64,000 nucleotides of DNA from Niebla homalea (GCA_019925105.1 JAHGAU010000037.1:434001-498000), one strand, 5' to 3'. Counted from the first letter of the stretch, positions 10,943 through 25,159 are shown. Translations and numbers: made by a program. The notes: generated from the sequence alone by a model not told the origin.

Positions 10943-13900
10943 AATATTAAAAGAAAGGAAAAAAATTATAAATAAATCGTTTATTAATCTTTAAGTAATC
11001 CTTTAACCTTTATATAAACTCCTTTAATACTTAATATTATACTTAATAATATTTATTTAAAATATAATCCTTATTATAATTTCTAATATTTATTTTTATT
11101 TACTTATATGTTTTTTCTTTAATTAATTAATCTATTAAGTACTTTTAAGGCCGTATTTACTTATAAATGAAACATATTTTTAAATTCTCTTAATACCTTA
11201 TATATAATCGTTTTAATATAAGTATTTTTAAAAGGCATATTAAAAGGGGTTCCTTTTAAACGTGGTAATATTATTTATTATTTTTATCGAATTCTGTCCT
11301 AGCCGGTTCCTTTAATAAATAAAACGTTAACGGTAATATCCGATTATTTATTTACTTATTAATCTTATTATGTAATTATTTACTTTATCCTTTTTACTTA
11401 TTTATTTTCCTTATTTTTTCTTATTTTTTTTAAATTTCTTTATTTTTTTATTTTTTTAATCTTTAACTTCTTGAACTTCTTTCGCGTAAACTTAATTTAA
11501 ATTAAACTTATCATTAACTTATCGGAATCCTTCCGAATGTATATATAAATCAATAACCTTAATATTATTTATTTATTTTATATTTATATTAATTTACTTA
11601 TAGTCTTCGGGATTTTATATAGGATTCTTTAATTATATTTATAGTAATTACCTTAATTATATTTTTATACTTTAATAGGCACTCTCTTATTATTAACCTT
11701 ATTAAGTTAAATAAATATATCTGCTTAATAATCGATTAATATATTTAAAGTTATACCTTACGGTTTATGATCCCAGTTTATTCCAATTCTTTTACTTTCA
11801 AAAGCTTTTTACGGTATATATTCAGGTTTATGCCTCCCGTACGCGTACCGGGGCCCGGGCGTATATTAAATACCAGTAAATCAACGGTAACCGTTATTTT
11901 ACCTTTATTAATTACCGTTATATTAAGGGTTTATTAAATAGCGCTTATTGAAACTATATTTTTAAGTATTAACTAAGCGATTATAGTTTTTATTTAAATA
12001 TATATAAATTAATTTGCTTTTTAATCGATTATCGTTAATTCCTTTTTACAGGTTTTCAGTATTGGGATATAATTTAAATAAACGCTTTTTCTTTAATACG
12101 TTATATACCCCTTAATCCCGACATTAATCGTAAATCTGGTATAAAAAATCGTACGTATTTTATAATTAATTATAATTCTTAAACAGTTTAATAACTATAG
12201 CTTTAACCGGTACCTCCTCCTACGTCCTTTATATTTCATATCCGTTTATTACCTTTATAGCCTGCTTTTAGGTCTCGGCCGGTCCGTTTTTAACCTTCGC
12301 TTTTTACTTAATTAATCTAGTTATCTATATTGTTTTTTTTGCCCGTTTATTTAATTAACCCTTTTAATTGAAGCATATTAACTATCCCCGCGTTAATCCG
12401 GCTTTACTGGCATGGCCGGCCTATCTTAATCATATAATCCTAGCTAACATAAGAAAACCCGTATAAAATATAGCTTATCCCTTTAAAGATGAATACCTTA
12501 ATTAAGTTTCGTGAACGGTTATTTAAAAAGGGATAATATCGTTAATCCGATTTAAATTCAATTAAAAATATTTTTAATTTAGGTTTTAATAATCCTAATT
12601 TTAATAAATTTTTTTTCCTTTTCATATATAAAGTAATTATTAATTAATTCCTCGTTTAAACGATATATTTACCCGGGCTCCTTTATTAACTTTTCCCTTT
12701 CTTGGGTCCGTTATTTACTTTATACGTACGCGGCAACCCTTACCCGTATCTTTATAAATATTTCTCCCTTAATAAATTTTTCCCTTTATTTCTTCCCTAA
12801 GTATATAAAAGCCTTTTAAGTCCTTAACTTAAACATAGCTCCTTAACCGTTCTTATCCAACTTTACTTCTACGGGTAACTTAATTATACTTTAAAGAAAG
12901 GTTTATAACTTTCTTTAACTTTCTATCGCCGACCTTAATAAACCCTATATTCTAGATAATTCTTAAGCTTATTATACGTAATTTATACCGGTTAACCTTA
13001 ACTATTAACCAAAGTTATTAAGTTTATTATAATTTTAACTTTATTATACGCTTTAATAAAAAAGTATATATATAATTATCCGCGGATTAAAGCCTTAATT
13101 AATCTTCGGATTACTTGAACTCTATTAATTCCCTTAATTATATTACTGGGCTCGCTTATCGGGTTACTTCTTTAATAACGGGTTATCTTCATTTTAAGTT
13201 ACGTCTTTATATATATACCGGTTTTCTTATTCCGCCTTTTTTTCCGCTCCTAAGGTAAGATAGTTAATATAATCTTATACCCCGTAATTACCGTAATAAA
13301 AAATAATCCTAAATATATTTCCTTATCTTAAGGGTACGGTCAGGGCCTTAGCCACCCGTTATTTAAGAAAATCTTTATATATATATTAATAATATGCTTT
13401 ACCCGTATTTTTAACGTAATATTTATAATAAATTTAATATCTAAATTTATAATCCGTAAAAAAAAAAAAAGGTCCTTTTAAGTAGATTTTTTTAATATAT
13501 AACCTTAATATTTAATTATCCTTTTATTCATATATAACTTTTAATGCGTTTTTTCTCTTTTTTCAAAAAATATTTTAATTATAAATAATTATAAACTCTT
13601 ATAATTTCGCTATTATATAGTTTATAGTTTATAATTTATTCTTTTTCCCTTTTTTTTAAAAATTTTTTTAAATCTATATCTTCTTAAGTTCTTTAATATA
13701 CCGAAACATAAAAGTAAATAAAATAAAAATATAAAGAAAACAGCGTTATATTATTTATATATACTTCCTCCCCTTAAATCGTATTATCTATAACTACAAC
13801 GGTTTTTAAAGGATTAAAATGTTCTTCATCGGTATTTTTTAGATTTTAATTTTCTTTATTATTTTTAACTTTGGCTTATCGGAGGGTTTAAGATACCTAG

Positions 13901-16900
13901 TACGTAATATAAATATTCTAAGATAATCCTTATAATCTTCCTTTAATATCTTTATATTTTTATACTATAACTTTTTATATATTAATTTTTAACGTATTTT
14001 ACTTAACGGATATATTTAAAATTTAAATAATTAAATATCTTTTTTATAAGTAATATTTTTAAACATCAAAATTTTTATTTAAAATTTAAAGCCAATTATA
14101 ATTAACTTTAATTATAAGAATCTTAATAAGATGTTATAATTTAAATTATCCTTTAATATTATAAATACTTATACCGATCTAGTTATTTTTACGACTTAAA
14201 TATTAAATATAACTTATATATAAAGTAATATATAGTCCCCGTTTACCATTAATATATTTAAATATTTAACTCCCAGTAACTTTAAAAGCCTTTTTTTATC
14301 CGTAATTCTTTTATTATACTTAAGTTAATTATACTAATAATATCCGCTCCTTAATGGGCTTTTATATTTAATTAATTATTTATTTATTTTGATTAATAGA
14401 TAATTATTACCTATATAAAGTATATTTATTTATTCTTATTAAATATAGCTTCAAGGTTTTATTTTAAGCCCGTAAAAAATACGATATTATTAATCTTAAA
14501 TTTTTTATTTTAAATCGTCTTTTATATCCCCTTTCCGTTATTCTTACGTATTTCCTTAATAACTATAATCTTTTTACGACGTATATAATTAAAGTTTAAT
14601 ATATTCTTTTTAAATCAGCTTATTTTCTTTTTCAGAAATATAATAAGAATTATATTAAATATATTATAAAGAATATAATATTATTAATTAATATTTATTT
14701 ACCGATTAAGGCTTACTCCCTTAATAGTCCGATGATTTATTAAAGTTCTTTCTTTTTCCCGGTTTTCGTTTTTTTTTCGGCTTCCTTTTTATTCGTTTTT
14801 CAATTTATACGAGCTTAATTCCTTTTTCTAAATCTTTATTTTTAATTCGTCGTTATTTTACGGTTATATTTATTATTATATTTAGTTCGCAATTAACGTC
14901 CTTATTAAAGGGATATTTTCCCTTTATGGTAATAGCTTTATAATTAAAGCCGTTAAATATTTTTTTATTATTGATTTTATTAAAAACCTTTCTTTTTTTC
15001 CTAGATATTTAAAATAATAATAATTATATTTATTAATAGGTTTAATTAATCGTTAAGCGGTACAGTTATAAATAACAATAATAAGCGGTAATCCGTATTA
15101 TAACGCCTGTTCTAACGGTTTAAATCCTTCTTTTATATATATTTTTTTTATTAAAGTTTACGTTATTTCTATTATATTTTTATTTATAATTTATATACTT
15201 TTCCGTTAAAAATATATTATAATACTTATAATAAATAAAGTATAATTTTATATTAAACGACTTAAAGCGATTAATATAAGGGTTTTTAAATTTAACCGGA
15301 TTAAATAACTTTAAAGTAAATTAAGTATTTCCTTTAATATCTTAACTAATATATAAATTTTATTAATAATTTTATGGTTTTCAGTTTATATTTTCCGCTT
15401 AATTATTAATATTTTATTGGGATAGATTTTAAAATCGGTTTTAATATTTAAGTTATTAAAATAATATTACTTATAATAATTATATAGGCGTTTTTTATAT
15501 CATTAAGACGTTTTAAACCTTTTTAACTATATAATTTTAAGGGTATTAAATTTATCGCGTTCTTCTTATCTATAATACTTAAATAATTTTATTGTAATTA
15601 ATATATATTAAATTTATTCTTAATATAATTTCTTAAAGGTCTCCGTTTATATAATTTAATTAATTTATAAATATTTAAACTTTAAAATTTACTTTTTTAT
15701 TTTTTTTCCTTTTTAAGCTTCCGTTTCTTTTTTCTTTTTTCCGTAACCCGTTTTATTTTAAAATATATTTTATAAAGATTAAGTTTTTTATATATATCCT
15801 TTATTAAACGTTTACGGAGCTCTATAACCGTTAAATTATTCTTAAAATGATTAATTACGTTTTTTAATATATATTTTAATACTTTATTTATTATATTCTT
15901 AAATTTTTAAAGTTTAATATCCTTTCCGTTTAAGTTATATATAATACGGAGTATACTTTTATAATAATTAAACATGGAATTAACTTTTTATAATAATACT
16001 TTAACATTATTTATTATTTACTCCGTAAAGTCGTTAAGATTTAATTTTAAGAACTTTTAACTTGATAATTTTTAAAAATTCTTTATATCTTCTTTTATAG
16101 TATTATTCATCATTTTATCCATAAATAAAACTTTAGTCTTTAATTATTTTACTTAATACGTTATATCTTTTTTAAGTTTTATATTTATTATATTTATTTA
16201 TCAATTAAAAAAAGTATCTTTTTTAATCTTTTTTTATACGTTACGGATCTATGTTTATATATTATTCATCTTGCCTCTTTATTTATTTAATTCTCTTAAT
16301 TTATAGAATAAAGTTTTAATTTTAAATTATATTATAACTCTTTATTATAAAGTTTCTAATGATTTTAAAGTAAAAACTAGAATTATTCATAATATTATAA
16401 AACCTTCTTTTATATTTAATCTTATTATTACTATTAAGGAGGATACCTAAAATTATCTGAATACTTTTTTTACTTCATATATATTAATTAATTCCTTTTT
16501 AAATTTAAAGGATTAAAGGATTTTTAATAATATTTTACTATTCCTTAAAAAAAATTAATAAGATTTATTATTAGGTAATCCTTAATAATATTTATAATTA
16601 TTAATAAATACGGGATAATCCCGTAATTTATATAAACTTATTTTAATCTTTTCTATCCTTTATTTAATATAAAATAAAAAAGGGTATATATTTTTTTAAT
16701 AAAGGAAATAAAATAGTAATAAAGGGAATAATAATACCGTAATTAATCTCTTAATTAATATAATAATACTTAACTTTACCTTTTTTAATCTAAGGATATT
16801 AAAATATATACGAAATGAAATATATTATCGTTAATATATTACCAGTATTAATAAGGGTATTTTAGAGAAAAGGATTTACGGTTACTTTAAGTAATTATAT

Positions 16901-18296
16901 TTTATTCTTATGTTTTTTAAGGAAAGGGTTAAGTTAATATATAATTATATGACGTTAATAAGGGTCTTTCTAGTCTCTTCAGTTATTATATAAGTATATA
17001 TGAGTTATATCTTGTTATAAGTTTATGTCTCCCTTTAACCTAAAGTGAATTTTAGGTATTTATTCTGGTCTTCTTTACCTTTTATACGGAAGAACCTCGA
17101 AGAAAGTACCGTTAAATTAAGTAAATTTTATATAGGCAACCATTATAAATTACTGTTAATATTCCTAATATATATATTATATAATTATTATTATAAATAT
17201 ATTTATTTTTATTCTTTTTCATTAGTTTTTTTAATTGGTTTTATTATTTACTTTTTCTTATTATTTATTTTTTTAATTTAATTTATAGTTTTTCGATTCT
17301 TAATCGCTTAATTTATAACTTAAAAGAAAGGGCCTATTACGTCCGGCCAGCGTATTATATAACTTATAATTATTTCTTAAGAACTTTAAAGACCGGTTTA
17401 AATCTCCGTAAATAATCCAGAACTTAATTACTATTTAAATAACTTTTAGTTTAACAATTTATATTCTAATAAGAAATATCTCTTTAAGAAGTATATACGA
17501 TGATTTAAACCTTATTAAGGAATTTTTATTTTAATTACTTTTATCGTTAAGATATATAATTTAATTAGGTTATTCCATTAATTATTAAAGGGTTTTATAT
17601 ATTTATTAATATTAAAATACCCGATATTATTTACGGGTTTTGAGAGATCGTTTACCCGGTATAAAATAATCTTTAGGATTAACGTTACGTTTTTAAAGAA
17701 TATATATAATACTCCGGATAAAATTAAGGAGTTTTACTTATAATATATAAATTGGTTTCCCGGAACCGTTTTACGAGATTTATAGTTTAATTACTCGGGA
17801 TAATTTAATAAAACTTATAATTTAATCGGGTTTAATTGCTTATATTAATTTAATGAATTTTATATTTTAGTTATTATGGTCGTTAATTATTAAATGATAG
17901 TTTTACGTTATTTAAGGTAATTGAATTTTTTTCCTTTAATTACTTTAATTTCTTTTATTTTAAGAAAGCGGCTTATATTAATATATAGGTCGTAATTTCC
18001 TTAACAATAATCTAGAATATCCGGTACTATATATAATTATTTCTTAATTAAGGTTTAAACTTATTATTAATATAAAGGGTATTATTATTTTTTTATAATT
18101 AAGGCGCTTTAAAAAAAACTATTAGTTTTTTTACTTCTTAATTTCCAATTATTAATAGTTGATTAATAAATATTAATAATGTTTTACCCATACGTATAAA
18201 TAAGGTCCCCGTCTTAATCAAGGGTGGTAATAAGAATATCCGAATAAGGGTACTTAAAAGGGGATTATTCAAATACCTTTATCTTTTTCGATTTTA
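10943..18296. mobile_element. Unidentified 7.35 kb insert or inner part of Y1
   Basis: Lies between the two arms of Y1 and has no counterpart in Y2. The + strand is T-rich over most of the length, as in the - strand LINE copies, so any ancestral coding was probably on the - strand. Reading that strand with stops as former Q/W gives long lysine-rich stretches (for example RKPKKKRKPGKRK near 14.8 kb, and KKYREKF-like blocks near 12.8 kb), but I could assign no RT, integrase or transposase motif. 11.8-12.45 kb is less decayed, with CpA retained and a GC-rich CCGGGGCCCGGGCG at about 11848. The heaviest RIP is at 13.5-17.0 kb. It may be one element or several. I cannot name it. Confidence 0.45.
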
Positions 18297-18539
18297 ATAT
18301 TTATTTAATAAGTAAGTAATAATTAAAAATACTCTATAAATATATATAAGTCCATAGTTTATTGCTTTCATTATATATATATAATATAATAATAATAAAA
18401 GTCGGTTTTTATAAAGTTTTTATAATTTTTATTACCGTTAAATAAGGAAAAGATATAATAAGTTATTTACGATTAAATCGTATAATGAGGGTGAATTCCT
18501 TAATATATATAAATAGATAAAAGCCTTCTTAAAACCGTT
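18297..18539 (+). mobile_element. Element Y1 internal, right arm
   Basis: Matches 30931-31168 of Y2, beginning ATTTATTTAATAAGTAAG. No coding potential. Confidence 0.6.
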
Positions 18540-18788
18540 AGAAAAATAAAAAGGGGTAAAAGAATAAAAGTAATAGAATAATAAGTAATAATAGAGTATA
18601 ATTAAAGATAAGCCGTAACCCTTATATAAATTAGTAAGGTATAGGTTGCTTACTATAATAATCTGTTATATCCTTCCATTTTTAAGTATATACGAATCGA
18701 TTCCACCCTTAATTAACCTTTTTAATATTTCTATTCCTTCATATACTTATTCGCAAGTTTTATGTCTTCCATGCTCTCCCCCTTTCCA
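18540..18788 (+). repeat. LTR of element Y1 (right)
   Basis: Direct repeat of 9805-10054. It ends CTCTCCCCCTTTCCA, followed at once by the target duplication GCATC. Confidence 0.7.
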
Positions 18789-18793
18789 GCATC
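18789..18793. repeat. Target duplication of Y1 (right)
   Basis: GCATC, partner of GTATC at 9800-9804. Confidence 0.6.
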
Positions 18794-20182
18794 TTTACTT
18801 ATTAATAAGATTATAGCCTTTCTAGCGAATATTACCGAAGTTAACTTTAACGTATTTAAGAACGTTATCCCTAAAAACGTAAAGGAAAAACTTGAAATTA
18901 TTATTATTAATTAACTCCGCTTAATATATTAAGAAGTAATTTGCGGTAAAGAGCTTTTAACATGGGTAAAAGCTTTAATTTAAGTAGCTATTACGAGGTG
19001 GGTAAAGACGTCTATTATGATTAAACCGTTTATTACGATCGTAATTATTAGGAGTAAATAAAATCGATAATATCGATTACGAGTAAAATAATTTATTATA
19101 AGTTCAATATTGCTTATGTTATACTATCTAATAAATCTATATTTAAACTATAAAGTGAATTATATCGCTATTACGGGTAAGGTATAATAAGGTACTTTAT
19201 AGAGAAGGCTTAAATTTAATAAAAACTAACTATAAACCACCCTTTTAATTCGGTCAATCAATAAGAGTTATAATTTGGCCAGTCACTATAATTATAGGCT
19301 TCTTATCTATAGCGTCTTTACGTATATACCGTATGTAATTCAGCTAATTAAGGAGCTAATACTTTAATAACCCGAACCGATAAATAAATACGTTATAAAA
19401 AGGAATTAATATATTAATACCGAAAGTAAAACCTTTATAATTATTATTTAGAAACTTGGATATCTATTAATTATAAGCTTTACCTAAATTAAACAAGCTT
19501 ATAGAGCTTAAAATTATATAGTTTTTCATAAGCTTTTCGTTCTTTACCCATATAATAATCTTGATCCTATTAATAAATATATAAACGTTATTAATATTAT
19601 TGAAGTAACCTAGTTCTTTAATTTAAAAGCGATCTTTTTCTAACGTAAGTATCAAGGATATAGATTTCTCCTTCTCTTTTTATTTATTACTTATATTATT
19701 ATTATTAAGGTTTTCTTTAATAGAAAAAATAGGATAATCTCGTTATTTAAATCTTTTACGCGAAGGTAAACGTACCTTTAAAGTAGTAACTTTACCGGCA
19801 AGCTTTTCGTTTACTTTTCAAAACGTTTTAAATTCTGAATTAAAGGCCCTTATGTAATTAGTAAGATTTTATAAAAGCTTAATATTCTCGTCCATTTTTA
19901 AAGTCTTTTTTTTTCTTAACTTCTTTTATAGGGTTAATAAAGGTTATAGTATTTTTCCTAAGTAAGTAATAGAATTTTATTTATCGTTTAATATAAGATG
20001 ATAAAAGGATAACATTGAAGGGCCTTTTAAAGGGATTAATAAGTTAAGTATTAGAAAATACGTTTATCGCGGTTATTATAAAAGCTATAATATATTTAGA
20101 CCGATTACAGTATATTAGCGGTTATACTAAAGCTATAAAAACGTCTAAATTATTAGATTATTACTATTATTTATTACGAGAA
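18794..20182. mobile_element. Element X internal region, right part
   Basis: Internal part of X after Y1. Joining it to 9474-9799 gives only about 1.7 kb between the X LTRs, too short for a full pol, so X is either non-autonomous (TRIM/LARD-like) or deleted. One frame stays open for 38 codons from 18801 (INKIIAFLANITEVNFNVFK...), unusually long here for the sense direction and with little CpA loss, but it matches no family I know. The rest is AT-rich with stops. Confidence 0.5.
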
Positions 20183-20330
20183 TACGGTATATATAATAAT
20201 AAAGTAAAGTATATATGAATAATACATATCTAGCTATGTGGGTACAATATAAGTGTATATATACCAAGCAATCGGAACAAGGTAAGCCCGGTCCGTGCCA
20301 AGGAATCCTCCCATGGTCCATACCGTGATA
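20183..20330 (+). repeat. LTR of element X (right copy)
   Basis: Direct repeat of 9322-9473, starting TACGGTAT (TG to TA at the first bases) and ending ATACCGTGATA. It holds GGTAAGCCCGGTCCGTGCC with CpG and CpC intact. LINE B ORF1 sequence starts immediately after it. Confidence 0.6.
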
Positions 20331-22817
20331 AAACGGTAACAAGAGCCTGTTAAGTAAAAAAAACTTAAGTAATAAAGGCCGCGAAAAAGGGGCAAATAAT
20401 AATTTAAAAAAAGATAATATAGGTTAAAAAGAAAACGGCGGTGTTAAAGAAAGCGAAAATAAAAAAGAGAAGAATATTACTGTAAAAATAAACCTTTTAT
20501 AATTTATAAAAACATTTAAAATAATAAGAAAATAAATAATAAAATAAATTATTACTATATATAAACTATAAAGCGGAAATATCCTTTTTAATATACAATT
20601 TTTAAAAATAAAAGAAAACTTAAAGAAATCAAAGATATAAAATAATGAAAATAAATTTAAAATATTAAAAATATTAAGTTAATTATTTATTATCGTAATA
20701 AATAAAACACATTTATTACGCTTTATAAAAGTAAAAAAACAATTTATTTTAAAATATATAAAAAAGGAAAATATAGTCTTTTACTTTAAATTAGAAATTA
20801 TTAGTTATAAGTTCCCTTTATTTAAAAAAGAGGTTAAATAACTTAAAATAAATAAAAAGGTACTTTATATTTATATTAAGTATCACGTTAATAAGGATAT
20901 ATAATAATACTTTAAATAAGGGGATTGCTAAGGGAAAGACTTTTAAATTAACCCGGCCGTAAAATAAAACGGTGGATATTTATTAATACTTTAAGTATTA
21001 AGGTTATAAATATATTATTATAATATACTTTAACGGTATAAAATGTACGGTATATATTAAAAGGTATAATACATATAAGCATACGGGCTTAATAAGTAAT
21101 GATATATATAGATATATATAATATATAGGAAGGATCGGTATAAAACTTAAAATATGCGGTAAAAATTAAAAAGATTAAATATCAAAAACCTAAAATAACC
21201 ATCAAAGTTTAACGGTATAATTTATATAAAGTTAAATTAATAAATAGTTAAACATAATTTTGAAGCGGGAATAAAGTTAATCAAATAGAAATGGGTAAAA
21301 GGCCATAATGGACGGCGTAAAAAAAAACTTATTATAACGTTAATCCTTAAATCCGGCCGCTTTAAATTAATAACAGTAATTACAACGAAGCCGGAATAAA
21401 AAACGTTTAATTTTAATAAGAAACCGATAATTTAAACAAAAGTTAACATGGAAAGCTTAACGGAAGTTAATATATAATATATTAATACTTTTAAGAATAA
21501 TATAATATAATATATAAAATAAAATATTTAAAGTAATATTATTTCTATTTAAGTTAAAAAAAAATAAAGCATATTAATATTATAATAATATAAAGATTAT
21601 TATATAAACTATATATATACTTTTTAATTAACCCGGGTAAAAGGGTTTACTTAACGTTTAAAGGAAATAAAATGACTTAAACGTATTCCTTTATAAAAAA
21701 AAATTTAATTATAAATAATTAAAATATTATTTATTATAATAAAAATTATTATACGCTGTAAATAACATAAGAAAATAATACGGGAAATAATTTAAATATT
21801 TATAATATACATAATTTACCGTTATTTAATAAAGTAAAGTTTTTAATAATATTGTTACTAAAAGATATTATATTTTTATTTAATAAATATATTATAATCA
21901 AAAAGTTTAATTTCTATTATAATATATAGAATAAAGAAAACCCTACGATTAATTATATTAAATTAAAGGAATTAATAATTATTAGAATATTTAATTTTTT
22001 ATTATTAATATTTTAGAATATTAGAATATAAAAAAACCGGGGATTTAAAATAACGATTAATTTAGCGTTTAATACGGAGGGGTTATAAACGTAATAACGG
22101 TATATAACCCTTAAGAAAACCTAAAATATAACTCAAATTATATATTAATATAAATAACCTTGGATTAATTAATTAACCTAATATTATTAATATTAATAAA
22201 GGAAACGTAAAAACTGGTTAAAGAAATTAAAATATATATAAAACTAAAAAGGTAATAACGCAGTTAATAAAGTTTCCCGGGTTAAATAATAAAAATTGAA
22301 TTAATTTCATTATAAAGTAAATAATAAAAACTTTAGATAAAATAATTAACGTAATAATCTTAATAATAAAATTATCTTAAAAAGTTAAGAATTATTAATA
22401 TAAAAAATATAAAATATTAATTATTGAATTAAAAACGTTAATTCAATAAGTTATTAAAATATAAAAACCAAAATTAAAAACGTATATATAATTAAAGAAA
22501 ACTTACAAAAGAATTTATTAAGAAAATTAATTAAATATACTTTTAATTAATAATTTATAGTTTACCCGTTTTCCTTTCTAAAATATAAAAGTTAATAAAG
22601 TATAATAAAGAGTAAAGTAAAAAGTTTAAATTTATTTTTCAATTCTTACTTTTTGAAGAGCCTAATAATATAATAATTAATACCTTTAAAGGTAAAATTA
22701 AAGCCCTTAAAAGGGCTTTCTTCATTCCTTTATTAGACGTTGATTTAATAAATATTAAAGGAACTATATACTTTAACCCGGTAAATATTAATAAGGAAAT
22801 AACCCTAAAGATGATAA
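20331..22817 (+). mobile_element. LINE copy B, middle part
   Basis: Resumes ORF1 of LINE B after element X. It runs collinear with copy C (about 25.95-28.37 kb) through the ORF1 zinc knuckles (about 20.97-21.08 kb, where RIP has turned cysteine TGY codons into TAY) and the endonuclease part of ORF2. The last recognisable piece (TATACTTTAACCCGGTAAAT near 22775) matches the segment just before the RT in copy C. It is cut at about 22817 by LINE D, so B's reverse transcriptase and 3' end lie beyond this window. Confidence 0.75.
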
Positions 22818-23202
22818 TTAATTGATTGATTAATTGATTTATACTACGGATCTAATTACGCTAATTCCGGCGTTCCTTAATAATCGGCTATTTAGCTTTA
22901 TTTATAAAAACCGAAACTTAATATCTATAATATTAAGATTAAAACCCGGTGTTTACTTAGCCTTTATTTTCGTTTCAAAAGATAAAAAATGTTTATAATT
23001 ATTTAAAGAATAATAATTTATTTATACGCTTTTTTTAAGTAAAATTATAATATTATAATTAAGTCCTTTTAAAGGTTACCTTTAAACCTATTATTCTTTT
23101 ATTTCCTTATAAGTCCGTTTTATATAACACCTTAAATAAGATTTTAAGGTATCTTTATTAATATATATATTATTATTAATATATATATATATAACCGTTT
23201 TT
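22818..23202 (-). mobile_element. LINE copy D, 3' end fragment
   Basis: The GATT-repeat tail and conserved 3' segment (CGGATCTAATTACGCTAATT, then CCGGCGTTCC) mark the 3' end of a - strand LINE inserted in B. Only about 385 bp is visible before LINE E interrupts it. The rest should lie beyond E, outside this window. It is more heavily mutated than the other 3' ends, in line with being older than E. Confidence 0.72.
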
Positions 23203-24028
23203 ATTGATTGATTGATTTATATTACGGATCTAGTGAAGTTAATTCCGGCGTTCCTTGATTTTCAATTATTAAGCCTTATTAATAACCGCAAAAACCTGAT
23301 ATTTATAACGTTAAAATTAGAAACCGGTATTTACCTATTTTTTATTTTTATTTTAACGGATAAAAAACATTTACAATTATTTGAAAAACAATAATTTATT
23401 TATATACTTTTTTATAGAAAACCAATAATATTATAATGATGTCCTTTTAAGGGTTACCTTTGAACTTATTATTTTTCTATTTCCTTATAAGTTCATTTTA
23501 TATCAATATCTTAAACAAAATTTCTAAATACCCTTATTGGTATATATATTATTTTTATTTTAATTATATTTACCTTTTTACCTTATTATTACGCCCGTCT
23601 CTTTTAACGACTTTTAATAAGCGTCTATTATTATATCTCTTCGGTTATAAAATATACTTTCCGGTTTATATAATTACCATAATTAATATTTATTTTTGTT
23701 TTTTTTAATTAATAACGGGCTTTCTTTATAAAGTTATTAGTAACCTTATTTATTCTACCGGTAAAGTTAAATTAAAGTAATAAGCTTATAAATTTTATAA
23801 ATTTTATGGCCCCTTGGATATTTCGTTTTATAAAAAATATTTTATAGTAATTATTTATCCTAACTTTTTTAATTAATACCGTTTCAAGCTTTATAAATAA
23901 TAAATAAAAGATAAATGCGTAAAATGTGTTTTACTTTTTTTATCCGTATTTCTAATTAACGTCCGTCCGGTTATTAACGTATATAATAAAAAGGAAATAA
24001 GTTAACTTATTTTTATTTATTTGGAGTT
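23203..24028 (-). mobile_element. LINE copy E, fragment 1 of 4 (3' end)
   Basis: Tail (TTGATTGATTGA), conserved 3' segment and following sequence of a - strand LINE, collinear with A 759-1590. It ends at GGAGTT, where element Y2 begins with a target duplication GAGTT (24024-24028). The next base of E is found at 31418. Confidence 0.82.
24024..24028. repeat. Target duplication of Y2 (left)
   Basis: GAGTT, repeated exactly at 31418-31422, directly beyond the other end of Y2. Confidence 0.75.
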
Positions 24029-24278
24029 AGAAAAGATGGGAAGGGTTGAAAAAGTAAAAGTAATGAAATAGCAGGTAGTAATCGAGTGGCATTGAAGATA
24101 GGCTATAGCCCCTATATAAGTTTATAAGGTATAAGTTGCTTATTATCGTAATCCGTTATACCCTTCCTTTTTAAAGTATATATAAATTGATTTTACCCTT
24201 AATTAACCCTTTTAATATTTCTATTCCTTTATATACTTATCCGTAAGTTTAATATCTTTTATGTTTTCTCCTTATTTA
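24029..24278 (+). repeat. LTR of element Y2 (left, 250 bp)
   Basis: Aligns with 31169-31417 and with both Y1 LTRs. It starts AGAAAAGATGGGAAGG. A TATATAAG box lies near 24112, followed by a TAAGGTATAAGTTGC segment conserved in all four LTRs, a plausible promoter and start region. Confidence 0.72.
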
Positions 24279-25150
24279 GCTCTTTTTATAATGAAATATT
24301 GCCTTTAATATTATTATATTCCGGACTATATTATATATATTTATATATATCTTAATTGCTTATTTAATTATGTATAATATTTATTATATAGTTTAACTTA
24401 TTATAAGTATAAAAGTTAAGAAAACGTTAACTTAATAATTATTTACCCCTTACTTTTTATATAATAAATTTACTTCTTTAATATTATACATTATTAATAA
24501 ATAATTCTTATCTTTTAACGCCGTTTATATATATATTTACTTATTCTCTTTATAGTTTTATTCTTAAGTCTTAAATAATAATAATAAATAAATATATTAA
24601 GACTTAATTTTCTTAAGGATATCTTTCTTTATCGTTTTAATACGTTAATAACGGTAATATTAATACTTTTTTTTTATTTATTTTAAAGCTCAGGCTACCT
24701 ATAATTATATCTTCCCTAAGTATAATACACTTAGTCCGTATAAAGGTATAATAGGCCTTATTCCGTTCCTTAAAAGATTATAAATACCGCCCTTTATAAA
24801 AATCGGACCTTATAATTGGTTACTTTTTACTTTATTCCTTTATTTATATACTTCTAATGTCTTTTTTAATCCCGTTATTATTAAGTATATCTTAAGTAAG
24901 TTTATTATGTAACTTTAGGTACGTCTTAAGAAGGCTTAATCGTTTAGGCAAGTTTTATTTAAATTTTATTTTATAAATTTTAATATTTTTTTTATTGATA
25001 TATTTAAAATAATATTATACGTAATTATTGAAATTGTACCCGTTTATTAATATTATTTTTATAATAATTTATTATATTAATCTTAAGGAAATAATAGGGG
25101 AATATAGTAATTTATTTAATTATTATTACTTATATATTATTACTTAATAA
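24279..25150 (+). mobile_element. Element Y2 internal, left arm
   Basis: Internal region of Y2 up to LINE C, collinear with 10055-10942 of Y1. No domain is recognised. Without LINE C the whole of Y2 would be only about 1.6 kb including both LTRs, which fits a non-autonomous LTR element. Confidence 0.65.
25140..25150. repeat. Probable target duplication of LINE C (left)
   Basis: TTACTTAATAA, compare TTATTTAATAA at 30931-30941 (one C/T difference). Confidence 0.5.
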
Positions 25151-25159
25151 TAGGGGAAA

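Noticed and set aside
14400..16500. Possible Copia or hAT coding region on the - strand
   Set aside because: Reading with stops ignored gave no recognisable catalytic motif, so it was left unclassified and not named.
17045..17281. 78-codon hydrophobic + strand frame
   Set aside because: AT-rich chance opening in unidentified decayed sequence, with no homologue recognised and low-complexity Ile/Tyr/Phe composition.
20145..20342. 65-codon - strand frame
   Set aside because: It spans the right LTR of X and its border with LINE B, so it cannot be an ancestral gene.
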